Position numbers and translations under genes: made by a program
Part shown: positions 1 to 9,067 of the stretch, piece after piece
Layout of the letters: each line of letters begins with the position of its first letter
Numbering within the stretch: the stretch's first letter is position 1
From: Jiella pacifica
Lineage (GTDB): Bacteria; Pseudomonadota; Alphaproteobacteria; Rhizobiales; Rhizobiaceae
Length of the DNA stretch: 62,519 nt
NCBI RefSeq assembly: GCF_010500815.1
Contig: NZ_JAAAMG010000027.1
Location: forward strand, 1 to 62,519
Reading direction: 5' to 3'
The notes under the pieces: generated by a model
What the model was told of the DNA's origin: nothing
What the model saw: only the letters and a program-made list of their open reading frames with translations
Database searches by the model: none

Positions 1-76
1 CACTCAGGCGATGATGCGCAACCTTGGTGGCCGCATCACGCGGCCCTGCGGACTTCCTTGATGGTGACGGTCCCAT
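1..76 (-). CDS. N-terminus of an IS481-type transposase (cut by the window edge)
   Basis: Reading leftward from an ATG at 74-76 there are 25 codons before the window ends. The peptide ends in the pattern AATKVAHHRLS, which resembles the start of IS481-family transposases, where a 'K/A-V-A-x-H-R-L-S-V-L-E-L' stretch opens the N-terminal helix-turn-helix. A strong ribosome binding site (GGAAGGAGG) lies a few bases upstream of the ATG. Only the first tenth of a normal transposase is visible, so family assignment is tentative. Confidence 0.45.
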   Translation of the reverse strand, partial: MGPSPSRKSAGPRDAATKVAHHRLS

Positions 77-126
77 GGTTCGGTCCTCCTTCCCAAAAAT
101 AGCATGGAAAGAAGATTAAGAGGACA
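1..126 (-). mobile_element. End of an IS481-like insertion sequence
   Basis: The reading frame of the sensor gene on its right (127-336) stops showing natural protein sequence at about position 126. On the minus strand the DNA from there begins TGTCCTCTTAATC and leads straight into the transposase ribosome binding site and ATG. IS481 elements commonly begin with TG, so 126 is the proposed terminus. The other end lies outside the window, so neither the inverted repeat nor a target duplication can be checked. Confidence 0.4.
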
Positions 127-336
127 CTTCGTGATCTGCGCGATCCGCTGCTCGATCAGCTGTTGAACGAGGGCGGTCTCTCGTCGCCCGGCTTCGGCAT
201 CCGTCTGGGTAGCGGCCCATTGGATCGTGAAAGCGACGAGAGCACCGATGACGATCAGCAGCCCAACCACTGGTAGGAAAACAATAAACTTCAGCCGCAA
301 CAATGTATTACCCACAACATGCTCCATCCCTGGCAA
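127..336 (-). pseudogene. 5' fragment of a membrane-bound sensor (CHASE/GGDEF-type N-terminus)
   Basis: About 70 codons remain. They encode a short leader, one hydrophobic transmembrane helix (residues about 16-40, FIVFLPVVGLLIVIGALVAF) and the start of a periplasmic region rich in charged residues (TDAEAGRRETALVQQLIEQR). This is the usual layout of the N-terminus of membrane-anchored signalling proteins such as CHASE-domain diguanylate cyclases or chemoreceptors. No signalling domain survives, so the output domain is unknown. The gene is cut by the IS481-like element at 126. Confidence 0.5.
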
Positions 337-478
337 TGTTATTTTGATAGATATTACTTTATTGCAAAATCCTTCTCTTATAGATCGGCAAGAGATTTAA
401 TTGATATTAAAACATGAGAGAAACATCTGCGGCGCGAAACGCAGGCCGACATGATCAGTCACGGGGATAGTCATCCGT

Positions 479-724
479 CTATCTAATGGATAGATGACGT
501 TCAGATTCTGGCGGTGTAGGAAGGCTGGCCACATTTGGAGTCAGCCCGAAATGCCGCCGCATGAAATCGTCCAGGCCCTTGAGATCCATGAGATCTCGGT
601 CGACGAGGCGTCGGAACTCGCCTTCTGTTGCGACCTCCTCGAACTGTTCGACCTCACTGGAACGGCTGAGCTGCCCGAAATCGTCGTTACGCTGCTGAAC
701 GTTGCCTGAGAGCACCCCCAGCAT
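479..724 (-). CDS. Small hypothetical protein (81 aa)
   Basis: I do not recognise this protein. From an ATG at 722-724 the frame gives 81 residues that are mostly charged and likely helical, with a central block (EGEFRRLVDRDLMDLKGLDDFMRRHFGL) that looks like real protein rather than a shadow frame. It diverges from the small XRE-like gene at 723-935, and the two proposed ATG codons share the bases CATG. Upstream ribosome binding signals are weak for both. It could be a remnant of a larger gene, as the surroundings are full of truncated genes. Confidence 0.3.
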   Translation of the reverse strand: MLGVLSGNVQQRNDDFGQLSRSSEVEQFEEVATEGEFRRLVDRDLMDLKGLDDFMRRHFGLTPNVASLPTPPESERHLSIR

Positions 725-935
725 GAGCGAGATGAAGGACATCTTCCCGCTAGGCGGGACGCAGCCTGTGCATGTGCTCAAGCGCGCGCGCATCAGCGTA
801 GGATATTCGATCGACGCGATCTCTGTCGGCACTGGCATTCCAGCGCAGCGACTCTGGGCCATTGAGCAAGGTAGCCCGCCAACGGAGAGAGAACTGGATC
901 TTCTCAGGACGATTTTTGCGAACGCCCTCTTTTAG
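723..935 (+). CDS. Small XRE-like helix-turn-helix protein (70 aa)
   Basis: The product has a helix-turn-helix of the Cro/C1 (XRE) type: a first helix with VLKRARISVGYS, then 'IDAISVGTGIPAQRLWAIEQGSPP', where the AIEQG(S)PP ending matches the typical 'I..iE.G.r.P' end of the recognition helix. The rest of the chain is too short for a second domain. A TTG at 702 would lengthen it by seven residues. Small stand-alone XRE proteins are usual in mobile regions, where they act as repressors or antitoxins; no toxin gene was identified next to it. Confidence 0.4.
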   Translation: MSEMKDIFPLGGTQPVHVLKRARISVGYSIDAISVGTGIPAQRLWAIEQGSPPTERELDLLRTIFANALF

Positions 936-1156
936 GGAGCGTCCCCATAAACGGGTTCATCTGAGCGGCACGATCTGATTCACTCTCTCTGAAAGGAGAA
1001 TGCCATGCGTCGCCATGAACTGATGCCTAGTGGGATCGCTCGTTCGGATGTCAAACCGCGTCGGAACGGGACCCCTTATCGGCGTCCAAGGGGGGGCTGA
1101 CTCACAACTGATGCAGTTGAGGAGCGGACTGGCGATTTCTGAAGGAGGTCGCCGCA
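936..1156. other. Non-coding leader of the ISL3-type element
   Basis: No convincing gene is present in these 221 bases. They hold the region upstream of the ISL3-type transposase, ending in a strong ribosome binding site (GAAGGAGGTC, about 1142-1151). The GGAGCGTCCCC at about 938-948 could be the outer end of the element, but a matching inverted repeat could not be found because the right end of that element is missing. Confidence 0.35.
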
Positions 1157-1907
1157 ATGCCCACTGTCATTTCGCTGTCTTCGCTCATTCCGGCCGGGCT
1201 TACGGTCGAGCAGTTCGAGGCCTGTGACGACATCCTTGTCGTGACCGCATCCGCTCGAAAGAGGCAGGCGGCGTGTCCCTCCTGCGCATCGCCTGCACGC
1301 CGGGTACACAGTTGGTACGTTCGGCGTGTGGCGGACCTTCCGTCGGCGGGAAGGCCAGTTCGGTTGCGGTTGATCACGCGCCGGTTTCGGTGTGACGTTG
1401 GCGATGACATCGTCGCCGAGCGGGGCCGGCGCACCGGCCGGATGGAGTGCATCGTCCATCACCTTGGCCTGCCCATCGGCGGCCGCCCGGCCGCCAGCTT
1501 CGCCAGGCGTTTGATGATGCCAGTCAGCAACGACACGCTGCTCCGTGTCGTCCGGCGCCGGGCAAGGCAACAAACTGACCTGTTGACGGCAGTCGGCATC
1601 GACGACTTCGCGTTCCGCCGGAACCACCGTTATGGCTCGATTGTCTGTGACCTCGAGCGACGGCAGATCGTCAAGCTGCTGCCGGACCGGGAAATTGCCA
1701 CCGTTGCGGCATGGCTGGCCGATCACCGGGGAGATCCGGATCGTCTCTCGCGATGGCGGCGGCTATGGCGAGGCAGCGGCGCTCGCCCTGCCGGAAGTGG
1801 TTCAGGTCGCGGACCGATGGCACCTGATGGAGAACGCCAGCGCGGCCTTTCTCGACGCGGTGAGGAAGTCGATGAAGCCGATCCGCGCCGCGCTCGGAGC
1901 GACGACT
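1157..1907 (+). pseudogene. ISL3-family transposase, frameshifted and truncated
   Basis: The start (MPTVISLSSLIPAGL) and the single N-terminal CPSC zinc-binding pair match ISL3-family transposases. The second Cys pair expected after 'RRFRCD' is missing, which indicates an internal deletion. Near 1727-1740 the frame shifts by one base: the conserved DDE-region stretch (VSRDGGGYGEAA...VVQVADRWHLMEN) continues in another frame until 'RAALGATTI' at about 1907, where the gene ends abruptly at the IS2-type element. An intact ISL3 transposase is over 400 residues, so this copy cannot be active. Confidence 0.75.
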
Positions 1908-2435
1908 ATCTGGAGCGCACCCCGTTTTGACCGGACAGGTGGCATAGCCGATAAGGCATAGGTATCCGCCTATGAGTACGACTATGTCGAAAGCTACTGA
2001 TGGCCCGTTTTCGCAGGTCGAAGTGATCACCTCCGTGCAACGCCGGCGGCGCTGGTCGACGGCCGAGAAGGTCCGCCTGGTCGAAGAGGCGATGCAGCCG
2101 GGCATGAGCGTGTCCTTCGTGGCGCGTCAGGCTGGCGTCTCACCCTCGCAACTCTTCGCCTGGAAGCGCCGGATGCTGGAGGGCGGGCATGCTGCCGTCC
2201 AGGCCGACGAGGATGTCGTTGGCACGTCCCGCGTCCGCGAGTTGGAGAAGCGGGTCCGTGACCTCGAGCGCCTGCTCGATCGCAAGACGATGGAGAACGA
2301 GATCCTCAAAGAGGCGCTCGACGTCGCCCGCCCAAAAAAACGGACCTTGCCCTTGCTGTCCTGGAGCGATGCGACGGACGGTTCACGGTGAGCGCCGTGG
2401 CGCGGACACTCAACGTCGCTCGTTCTCACATCGCC
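1908..2435 (+). mobile_element. Left part of an IS3-family (IS2 group) element
   Basis: This element begins close to 1908 (TGGAGCGCACCCCGTTTTG), right where ISL3 homology stops, so it inserted into the ISL3 copy. It carries a complete orfA and only the first few codons of orfB (SAVARTLNVARSHI, like the start of IS2 InsD). At about 2436 it is fused to relaxase sequence, so more than three quarters of orfB and the right inverted repeat are gone. Confidence 0.6.
1972..2391 (+). CDS. IS3-family (IS2 group) OrfA transposase subunit
   Basis: The 139-residue product resembles IS2 InsC. It has the order expected: a basic start (QRRRRWSTAEKVRLVEEAM), a helix-turn-helix (GMSVSFVARQAGVSPSQLFAWKRRM) and a C-terminal leucine-zipper-like helix (RELEKRVRDLERLLDRKTMENEILKEAL). 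The C-terminal dozen residues after KKRTLP overlap the start of orfB in the other frame. In intact elements a programmed frameshift fuses OrfA to OrfB to make transposase; that is not possible here because orfB is lost. The ATG follows 'ggtatccgcct', a poor ribosome binding site. Confidence 0.75.
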   Translation: MSTTMSKATDGPFSQVEVITSVQRRRRWSTAEKVRLVEEAMQPGMSVSFVARQAGVSPSQLFAWKRRMLEGGHAAVQADEDVVGTSRVRELEKRVRDLERLLDRKTMENEILKEALDVARPKKRTLPLLSWSDATDGSR

Positions 2436-3653
2436 GCCGATCACTGGAACACCGAGCATCCGCACGTCCATCTGATCGTGCGCGGCGTGCGCGACGACGG
2501 CGAGAACCTCGTCATCGCCCGCGATTACATCAAGGAAGGCATGCGCGACCGGGCGCGCGATCTCATCACCCAGGAACTGGGGCCGCGCACCGACCACGAC
2601 ATCCGGCAGACCCTCGAACGTCAGATCGATACCGAGCGCTGGACGGATCTCGATCGCCAACTCGTGCGGGAGGCCTATCGGGCCGGCATCATCGACGCGG
2701 CGCCTCGCCCCGACCGTCGGCCCAACGAATTCGACGTGCTGAAGATCGGACGGCTGCGCAAGCTGGAGAGCCTTGATCTTGCGCAGCAGATTGCTCCCCA
2801 CCAGTGGACGCTCTCCGATCGCGCCGAAACGACGCTTCGGGAGTTGGGCGAGCGCGGCGACATCATCAAGCGCATCCATCGCGGCCTCACCGAGCGTGGC
2901 ATCGAGCGAGGCGCCGCGAGCTATGTGCTCGCGTCCGAAAGCCTCAACGATCCGGTCATCGGCCGCCTGGTCGCCCGCGGCCTCGACGACGAACTGAAGG
3001 GCACCGCCTTCGCCGTCGTCGACGGCATCGACGGCCGCACCCACCACGTCAATCTGCCCGACCTCGACGCGGCGGGCGACAGCGCGCCGGGCTCGATCGT
3101 GGAGCTTCGGAAATTCCACGACGCGCGGGGCCAGCGCCGCGTGGCGATCGCGGTGCGCTCCGACCTCGACATCTCCGCCCAAGTCACCGCGACCGGCGCC
3201 ACTTGGCTCGACCGCCAGAACATCGCCCGCGAGCCGGCCGCGCTGGGCGGCGGCTTCGGCGCCGAGGTGCGCGATGCCATGAATCGTCGGGCCGAACATC
3301 TTATCGGCCAAGGCCTAGCCGAACGTCAGAAGCGGGGCGTCAGCTTTCAGCCCGACCTAATCGACACGCTACGGCGTCACGAGCTCGATGCCGCCGCCCA
3401 GCGCATCACCGCCGAAACCGGACGGCCGCAGGTCAAACCGCACACCGGCGAATATGTCACCGGCACCTGTCAGCGCCGGCTCACGCTCGCGAGCGGCCGC
3501 TTCGCCATGATCGACGACGGGCTCGGCTTCAGCCTCGTGCCCTGGACGCCATCAATCGAGAAGCAGCTCGGCCGTCACGTCTCCGGTGTCGCCAGGCGCG
3601 ATGGCGGCGTCGACTGGAGCTTTGGTCGCAAGCGTGGATTGGGGATCTCGTGA
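2388..3653 (+). pseudogene. Chimeric frame: IS OrfB start fused to an RlxS-type relaxase (DUF3363)
   Basis: The first 16 codons belong to the IS2-group orfB. From about 2436 the frame is the C-terminal two thirds of a conjugative relaxase: it starts at the metal-binding histidine motif (DHWNTEHPHVHLIVRGV, the H-x-H of motif III) and continues through the long DUF3363 region to a normal stop. The catalytic tyrosine and motif I, which lie N-terminal, are absent, so it cannot nick an oriT. The family is the one found as RlxS in Tn4371-like integrative conjugative elements and some plasmids. The frame is open for 421 codons, so a stable but non-functional protein could be made. Confidence 0.75.
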
Positions 3654-4019
3654 CACAACTGGGCTCGTTCGGAGCTGCGGCTTCCGTCAAGAAGCACGTT
3701 TTCCGAACCGGGAATAATCGGGAAGCTGCAGCATGGCGTGCACCTTCCGGGGCTCGTCCCCGAGAGCCTGTCGCGTCCTATGTGGCGCGATGGTCTTCAA
3801 GGTCCGATTGCGTGCGTCCAGCTCCTGTTGGGTCCGAGGCAGGGGAGCGAGCCGCCCGCCTTCGTTGCCAGCGCCTGGTTCGCCACGACGAAGGGCCGAA
3901 CGATCCGCTCATAGGACGCAAATGCCTCGGTCTGCTCGTCGTTCGAGGCCTCTGACGGACGCAAGCGGATCTCGACGTGACGGTCGCCGGACAGTGTCAC
4001 GACCATCGCCTTTGGGCAC
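3654..4019. other. Junction between mobile debris and the catabolic island, no confident gene
   Basis: This 366-base stretch separates the relaxase remnant from the SDR gene. A minus-strand frame from an ATG at 4004-4006 to 3797 (70 codons, beginning MVVTLSGDRHVEIRLRPSEAS) has natural-looking composition and could be a small gene or a fragment of one; I do not recognise it. The remaining bases show no homology I can name, no inverted repeat and no direct repeat that would mark an integration site. Confidence 0.35.
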
Positions 4020-4766
4020 TTAGGTGACGCCGCCGTCGGCGATGATGGTTCGGCCGGTGATCCATCCAGCTTCCGTCGATGCGAGAAAGCTGACAATGCC
4101 GGCTATGTCGTCCGGCTGGCCGATACGGTTAAGCGGCGTCATCGCCTGGATTTGCGTTCCTCGCTCCGCCAGGATGTTCGAGGTCATGTCCGTCTCGATC
4201 ACGCCGGGGGCAATGGCATTGACGGTGATTTCCCGCGACCCGAGTTCCTTGCTGAAGGCGTGGGTGAGCGTCACGACCGCCGCCTTCGAGGCGGAATAGA
4301 TCGAACTCGTCGGGATCGGGCGAAAGGCGAGCGCCGAGGCAAAGTTGATGATACGGCCGCCGTTCGAGATGTGCGGCAGTGCGGCCTCTATCATCAGCAC
4401 CGTCCCCATGACGTTGGTCTCGAGGATCGGCCGGATGAAGGCAGCATCCATCTGGCCGAGCGGCCGATAGGGACCGATCGCGGCGCAGTTGACCAGGACG
4501 TCGATTGCGCCGAACCTTTCAACCGTCACCGCGACCGCGACCGCGACGTCGTCCGGCTGGGCGACGTCGCCCCTGACGGCTATACATCGTCCATCGGGTC
4601 CGGCGAGATCGCGCGAGAGTTGCGCTGCCGCTGTCTCGTCGGCGCGGTAGACGATCGAAACGCAGCTTTCCAGCGACGCGAACCGGCGCGAGATGGCCGC
4701 GCCGATGCCTCGCGATCCACCGGTCACGAGCACGACCTTACCCTTCAGGCTGGATGTCGGGCTCAT
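4020..4766 (-). CDS. SDR-family NAD(P)-dependent oxidoreductase (FabG-like)
   Basis: This is a classical short-chain dehydrogenase of 248 residues. Visible motifs are the cofactor loop TGGSRGIG (residues about 15-22), a DV at the end of strand 4, NCAAIG in place of NNAG, the catalytic Ser of 'INFASA', YSASK with the catalytic Tyr and Lys, and the C-terminal 'ITGRTIIADGG'. It acts in the cytosol on a hydroxyl or keto group; the substrate is not readable from sequence. Its ATG overlaps the stop of the bicupin gene by 4 bp (ATGA), so the two are translationally coupled. It is the last gene of the minus-strand ABC importer operon and probably oxidises or reduces an intermediate of the imported compound. 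Confidence 0.85.
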   Translation of the reverse strand: MSPTSSLKGKVVLVTGGSRGIGAAISRRFASLESCVSIVYRADETAAAQLSRDLAGPDGRCIAVRGDVAQPDDVAVAVAVTVERFGAIDVLVNCAAIGPYRPLGQMDAAFIRPILETNVMGTVLMIEAALPHISNGGRIINFASALAFRPIPTSSIYSASKAAVVTLTHAFSKELGSREITVNAIAPGVIETDMTSNILAERGTQIQAMTPLNRIGQPDDIAGIVSFLASTEAGWITGRTIIADGGVT

Positions 4767-5674
4767 TGTTCGGCCGCAGGCGGCATCGGATAATCGTCGG
4801 CGTTCAGCACCCAGCCCTCCTTTTCGGAGAAATCTCTCCTTGGCGGAGAAAAGATGTCGACCAGCTGATGGACGCCCGGCTCGATGCCCCGGGAGGTGTG
4901 GATCGCAGGAGGCGGAATGACGGTGATCGAAGGCGCCCCGCATTTCTCATGCTCGTCCTGCCGCCACACGTCGAGCCTCGGCGTCCAGGGCCAGCGGATG
5001 TGATGGATGAAGGTGCCCTCCAGGACCAGCGAGCACTGCTCGAAGTCGTCGTGATGATGCGGCGACAGCTTGGTGACGTCGCGCGGACCGTCTTCCTGCG
5101 GCAGCATGTTGACCATCAGCGTCGTGCAGCGCCAGATCCGGCCGAAACGGCCGGGTTCGGGCGGAACGTCGAGCGAATAGCGGCGCAGCCGGAAGCCGCC
5201 TCTCGGCTCGGGCCATGGCTCGAAAGGCGGAATGTTCGGATGCGGCTCGCGATAAGACCCGGCATTTTCGCAGGCTGCGGCGAGATCCGCCGAGCAACTG
5301 CTGAACAGCCGGACGAGGCGTCCGCCCTCAGGCATCACCACCTCGCTGTCACCAGGTGGAACGAAGACGATCGAGTAGCCCGGAACCGCCTCCGTCTGCC
5401 CCTGCACGGTTATGGTTGCGGACGATTTGGCGTCCGGCAGAAGCACGCAGTATTCGTCGATCTGACCATCGCGGCTGAAACGGCCGCCCGGCTCGGCATC
5501 GGTATAAGCGACGATGAAATTCTGCCCGCGCCCGATCCATGTCTTGCCCTCGGCATCGTCCGCCTGGGGCGCGGTCTCGTAGAATTTCAGATAGTCGGCC
5601 GCCGCAAATTCCGTCGCCGCCGGCCCGCTCTTGGCGCTGGCGAGCGAGGCGCGGGGATCAGTCGTGTCATACAT
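4763..5674 (-). CDS. Bicupin-domain protein
   Basis: The 303-residue protein has two cupin-like halves. The C-terminal half has the clearest cupin motif: 'LSPHHHDDFEQCSLVLEG' (His cluster, Asp/Glu and Gln, then VLEG) and a later 'PAIHTSRG' that supplies the distal His. This suggests a metal-dependent isomerase or dioxygenase-like enzyme or a small-molecule-binding protein. The ATG at 5672-5674 is preferred to a TTG two codons upstream because AGGAGG lies 8 bases before it. It sits between a Liv-type importer and an SDR and is coupled to the SDR by a 4-bp overlap, so a role in the same catabolic pathway is likely. Confidence 0.75.
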   Translation of the reverse strand: MYDTTDPRASLASAKSGPAATEFAAADYLKFYETAPQADDAEGKTWIGRGQNFIVAYTDAEPGGRFSRDGQIDEYCVLLPDAKSSATITVQGQTEAVPGYSIVFVPPGDSEVVMPEGGRLVRLFSSCSADLAAACENAGSYREPHPNIPPFEPWPEPRGGFRLRRYSLDVPPEPGRFGRIWRCTTLMVNMLPQEDGPRDVTKLSPHHHDDFEQCSLVLEGTFIHHIRWPWTPRLDVWRQDEHEKCGAPSITVIPPPAIHTSRGIEPGVHQLVDIFSPPRRDFSEKEGWVLNADDYPMPPAAEQ

Positions 5675-5715
5675 CGACAATTCCTCCTATTGTTTGCATG
5701 GTGCCGGGCGCCGTC

Positions 5716-6612
5716 TCATTGCGACCTTGCGGCACTGCCGAAGCCGGCGAAGAGCCCATTGGGAAACAACAGCAGTACGACCAGAAGGGCGCTGAGCGCG
5801 GCGACGTTCTTGAAGCCCGCGCCGAGCGCCACGATCGCCAGCGCCTGCAGGACACCCAGCAGCAAGCCGCCCGCGAGCGCCCCACCGGCGCGGCCGAAGC
5901 CGCCGATGATCGCCGCGATGAAGCCGTTGACCCCGAAGGGCGTGCCGACATTGTAGGCGGTGTACTGGGTCGGGGTGACCAGGATGCCGGCGATCGCGCC
6001 GAGCGCGGCGCTGAGCGCGAAAGCGACGAGCATCATCTGCGACACCGGAACTCCGAGAAGCTGGGCTGCTTCGCTGTTCTGCGAGCAGGCGCGCAGGGCC
6101 CTGCCGACGCGCGTGCGGGTGAAGAACAGCCAGAGCAGGAAGACCAACAGCGCCCCGCAGCCAAGGATCCAGAAGAGCTGGTAGCCGATCGCCACGCCGC
6201 CGATCTTGAACGGTCCGCCACTCGTGAACTCGCTGAAGGTCCGCGGCCGGTCCCCGAAAGTGATGAGAGTGATCCGCTCGATCATGATCTGTGCCGCGAG
6301 GGTGGCGAGGATGATGGCGAACAGCGTAGCGCCCCGATGCATCATCGGCCGCACGATGGCGAATTCCATCACCATGCCGGAAAGCGCCACCAGCGGAATG
6401 GTCACCATGATTGCGAGCCAGATCGGCAGGCCAAGCTCGGCGAGCAGCACCTGGCAGACCATGCCGCCCAGCATCACGAACACTCCCTGGGCGAAGTTGA
6501 CGATGCCGCTGGCATTGTAGATGACGCAAAAGCCGATGCCGACGAGGCCATAGATCAGGCCGAGGCCGATACCGTTGACGATGCTCTGCAGGAATTCGAC
6601 GAGGCTAGGCAT
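5716..6612 (-). CDS. livH: Branched-chain amino acid-type ABC permease (LivH family)
   Basis: This is an inner-membrane permease of 298 residues with about eight hydrophobic segments and the LivH signature region (GLIYGLVGIGFCVIYNASGIVNFAQG) near the N-terminus. It also shows the EAA-like loop (GRALRACSQNSEAAQLLGV) that contacts the ATPase. It forms a channel with the adjacent LivM and is driven by LivG and LivF. The ATG at 6610-6612 overlaps the end of livG by 8 bp; an upstream in-frame start is less likely because it would extend further into livG. In this family substrates include amino acids, amides, short organic acids and aromatic acids; the operon context favours an organic acid. Confidence 0.88.
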   Translation of the reverse strand: MPSLVEFLQSIVNGIGLGLIYGLVGIGFCVIYNASGIVNFAQGVFVMLGGMVCQVLLAELGLPIWLAIMVTIPLVALSGMVMEFAIVRPMMHRGATLFAIILATLAAQIMIERITLITFGDRPRTFSEFTSGGPFKIGGVAIGYQLFWILGCGALLVFLLWLFFTRTRVGRALRACSQNSEAAQLLGVPVSQMMLVAFALSAALGAIAGILVTPTQYTAYNVGTPFGVNGFIAAIIGGFGRAGGALAGGLLLGVLQALAIVALGAGFKNVAALSALLVVLLLFPNGLFAGFGSAARSQ

Positions 6613-7378
6613 CCAGAATCTCCGTCCCACCCAGATAAGCCGCGATGACGTCGGGGTGGGACTTGATCTCGTCCGGCGCTCCCTCGGCGATCTTCTTTCC
6701 GAAATCGAGTACGACGATGCGCTGGGCGATCTTCATGACGAGGCTCATGTCGTGTTCGATGAGGATGACGGTTGTGCCGCCGAGATGGATGCGGCTGATC
6801 ACCTCGGCGAGCGCTTCGGTTTCCTGCGTGTTGAGGCCGGCCGCCGGCTCGTCGAGCAACAGCAGCCGCGGTCGGGCGGCAAGGGCGCGCGCCACCTCGA
6901 GCAGGCGCTGGCGACCGTAGGGCAGCGTGTCCGCCGGGTCGTCGGCCTGGGCTTCCAGCCCGACGAAACGCAACAGCTCGCGAGCGCCGACGCTGACGCT
7001 TTTCTCCTGTTGCTGCATCCAGTGCGGACGAAAGAGGGCGGAAAACACCCCGCCACGCGTCACCCGGTGGCTGCCGATCTCGACATTCTCGGCGACCGTC
7101 AGGTTCTTGAACAGCTGGACGAGTTGGTAGGTTCGCACCAGGCCGGCATGGGCCACGCCGTGTGGCGAGGCTCCGGTGATGTCCCGGCCATCGAAATGGA
7201 TCGAGCCGGAGGTGGGCGGATAGGCGCCCGATATGACATTGAAGAGCGTTGTCTTGCCGGCCCCGTTGGGGCCGATCACGGCCAGAAGTTCGCCTTCTTC
7301 GACATCGAAGGAAATCGCTTCGTTGGCCAGCAGCCCGCCGAACCGCTTGGTCGCCTCGCGAACCGAAAGAAGGGCCAT
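6605..7378 (-). CDS. livG: ABC importer ATPase (LivG family)
   Basis: The 257-residue product has all ATPase motifs: Walker A GPNGAGKTT (about residues 36-44), the signature region LPYGRQ, Walker B LLLLDEP and the switch histidine in 'LIEHDM'. The C-terminal extension typical of LivG (AEGAPDEIKSHPDVIAAYLGG) is present. It pairs with LivF to power the LivH/LivM channel on the cytoplasmic face of the membrane. The ATG at 7376-7378 follows the livM stop by two bases. Confidence 0.9.
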   Translation of the reverse strand: MALLSVREATKRFGGLLANEAISFDVEEGELLAVIGPNGAGKTTLFNVISGAYPPTSGSIHFDGRDITGASPHGVAHAGLVRTYQLVQLFKNLTVAENVEIGSHRVTRGGVFSALFRPHWMQQQEKSVSVGARELLRFVGLEAQADDPADTLPYGRQRLLEVARALAARPRLLLLDEPAAGLNTQETEALAEVISRIHLGGTTVILIEHDMSLVMKIAQRIVVLDFGKKIAEGAPDEIKSHPDVIAAYLGGTEILDA

Positions 7379-7380
7379 GA

Positions 7381-8338
7381 TCACGCCTTCCCCAAAGCCG
7401 GCCTGCGAGCCCGCCTGAACAGGACCGTCAGCCCGGCCAAGCCGCGCGGCGCGAAGATCAGGATGAAGATCAGGATCGCAGTGTAGGCAATGTCCTGCAT
7501 CTCCTTCAGGCCGCGCAGCGCCTCGGGCAGGACGGAGACGATGACGGCACCGAGCATCGGACCCCAGGTGGTCCCGATGCCGCCGAGATAGAGCATCGCA
7601 AAACTCTGGATGACCATCGAGGTGCCGTAGATTTCGGGGCTGATGAAGCCGACGAAATGCGCAAACAGGGAGCCTGCCGCCGACGCGTAAAGAGCGGCGA
7701 TGACGAAGGCGACAAGCTTGTAGCGGGCGATATCGACGCCGAGGGCGCGGGCGGCGAGCTCGCTGCCGGCGATCGAGGCCAGCGCTCGGCCGAAGCGGGA
7801 CTGCCTCAAGCGGCTGGCGACGCCGACGCCGATCAGCGCCATGACCACGATCGCAATGAACTGCTGCTTCAGGGTCGCCAGCTCGAAGCCGCCAAGGCCG
7901 AGCGGCGGAATGCCGGCATAGCCCATGTAGCCCTGAGTGAGGCTCGTCCACTCGATGGTGATCTCATAGGCGATCAGCCCGAGGGCGAACGTCGCCATGG
8001 CGAGATAGTGGCCGCGCAGACGCAATGTCGGATAACCGACGACCGCCGCCACCACGCCGGAGATCGCCATGGTGGCGATCAGCGCAAGCAACGGCTCCCA
8101 GCCATAGTCGGTGCAAAGGATCGCGCTGCCATAACCGCCGATCGCCGCGAATGCGCTCTGGCCGAACGATGCCTGGCCCGTATAGCCCATGAAGAAATTC
8201 AGGCCGGTGCAGAAGATTGCGTAGATGAAGGCAAAGCCGAGGACCGTCACGACATAGTCGCTCGACATCAGGCCGTATGCGGCGACGACCGCCACGGCCG
8301 CGATGGGCAGCGCGGAGCGCCAACCGACGGAGGTCGGC

Positions 8339-8367
<29 letters not shown>
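7381..8367 (-). CDS. livM: Branched-chain amino acid-type ABC permease (LivM family)
   Basis: The 328-residue inner-membrane protein has 8-9 hydrophobic segments and the LivM hallmarks: 'GLNFFMGYTGQASFGQSAFAAIGGYGSA' (the family's G-x-G-S-F-G region) and a coupling loop (SRFGRALASIAGSELAARALGVD). It makes the second half of the channel with LivH. The start at 8365-8367 overlaps the end of livF by 29 bp; a start 20 codons earlier would overlap still more. Length is normal for the family, unlike the LivM of the second importer at 31967. Confidence 0.88.

Positions 8368-9063
<696 letters not shown>

Positions 9064-9067
<4 letters not shown>

Noticed and set aside
2127-3311. A 394-codon minus-strand frame opposite the relaxase remnant
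   Set aside because: The plus-strand frame has the relaxase HxH motif and DUF3363 features; the antisense has none.
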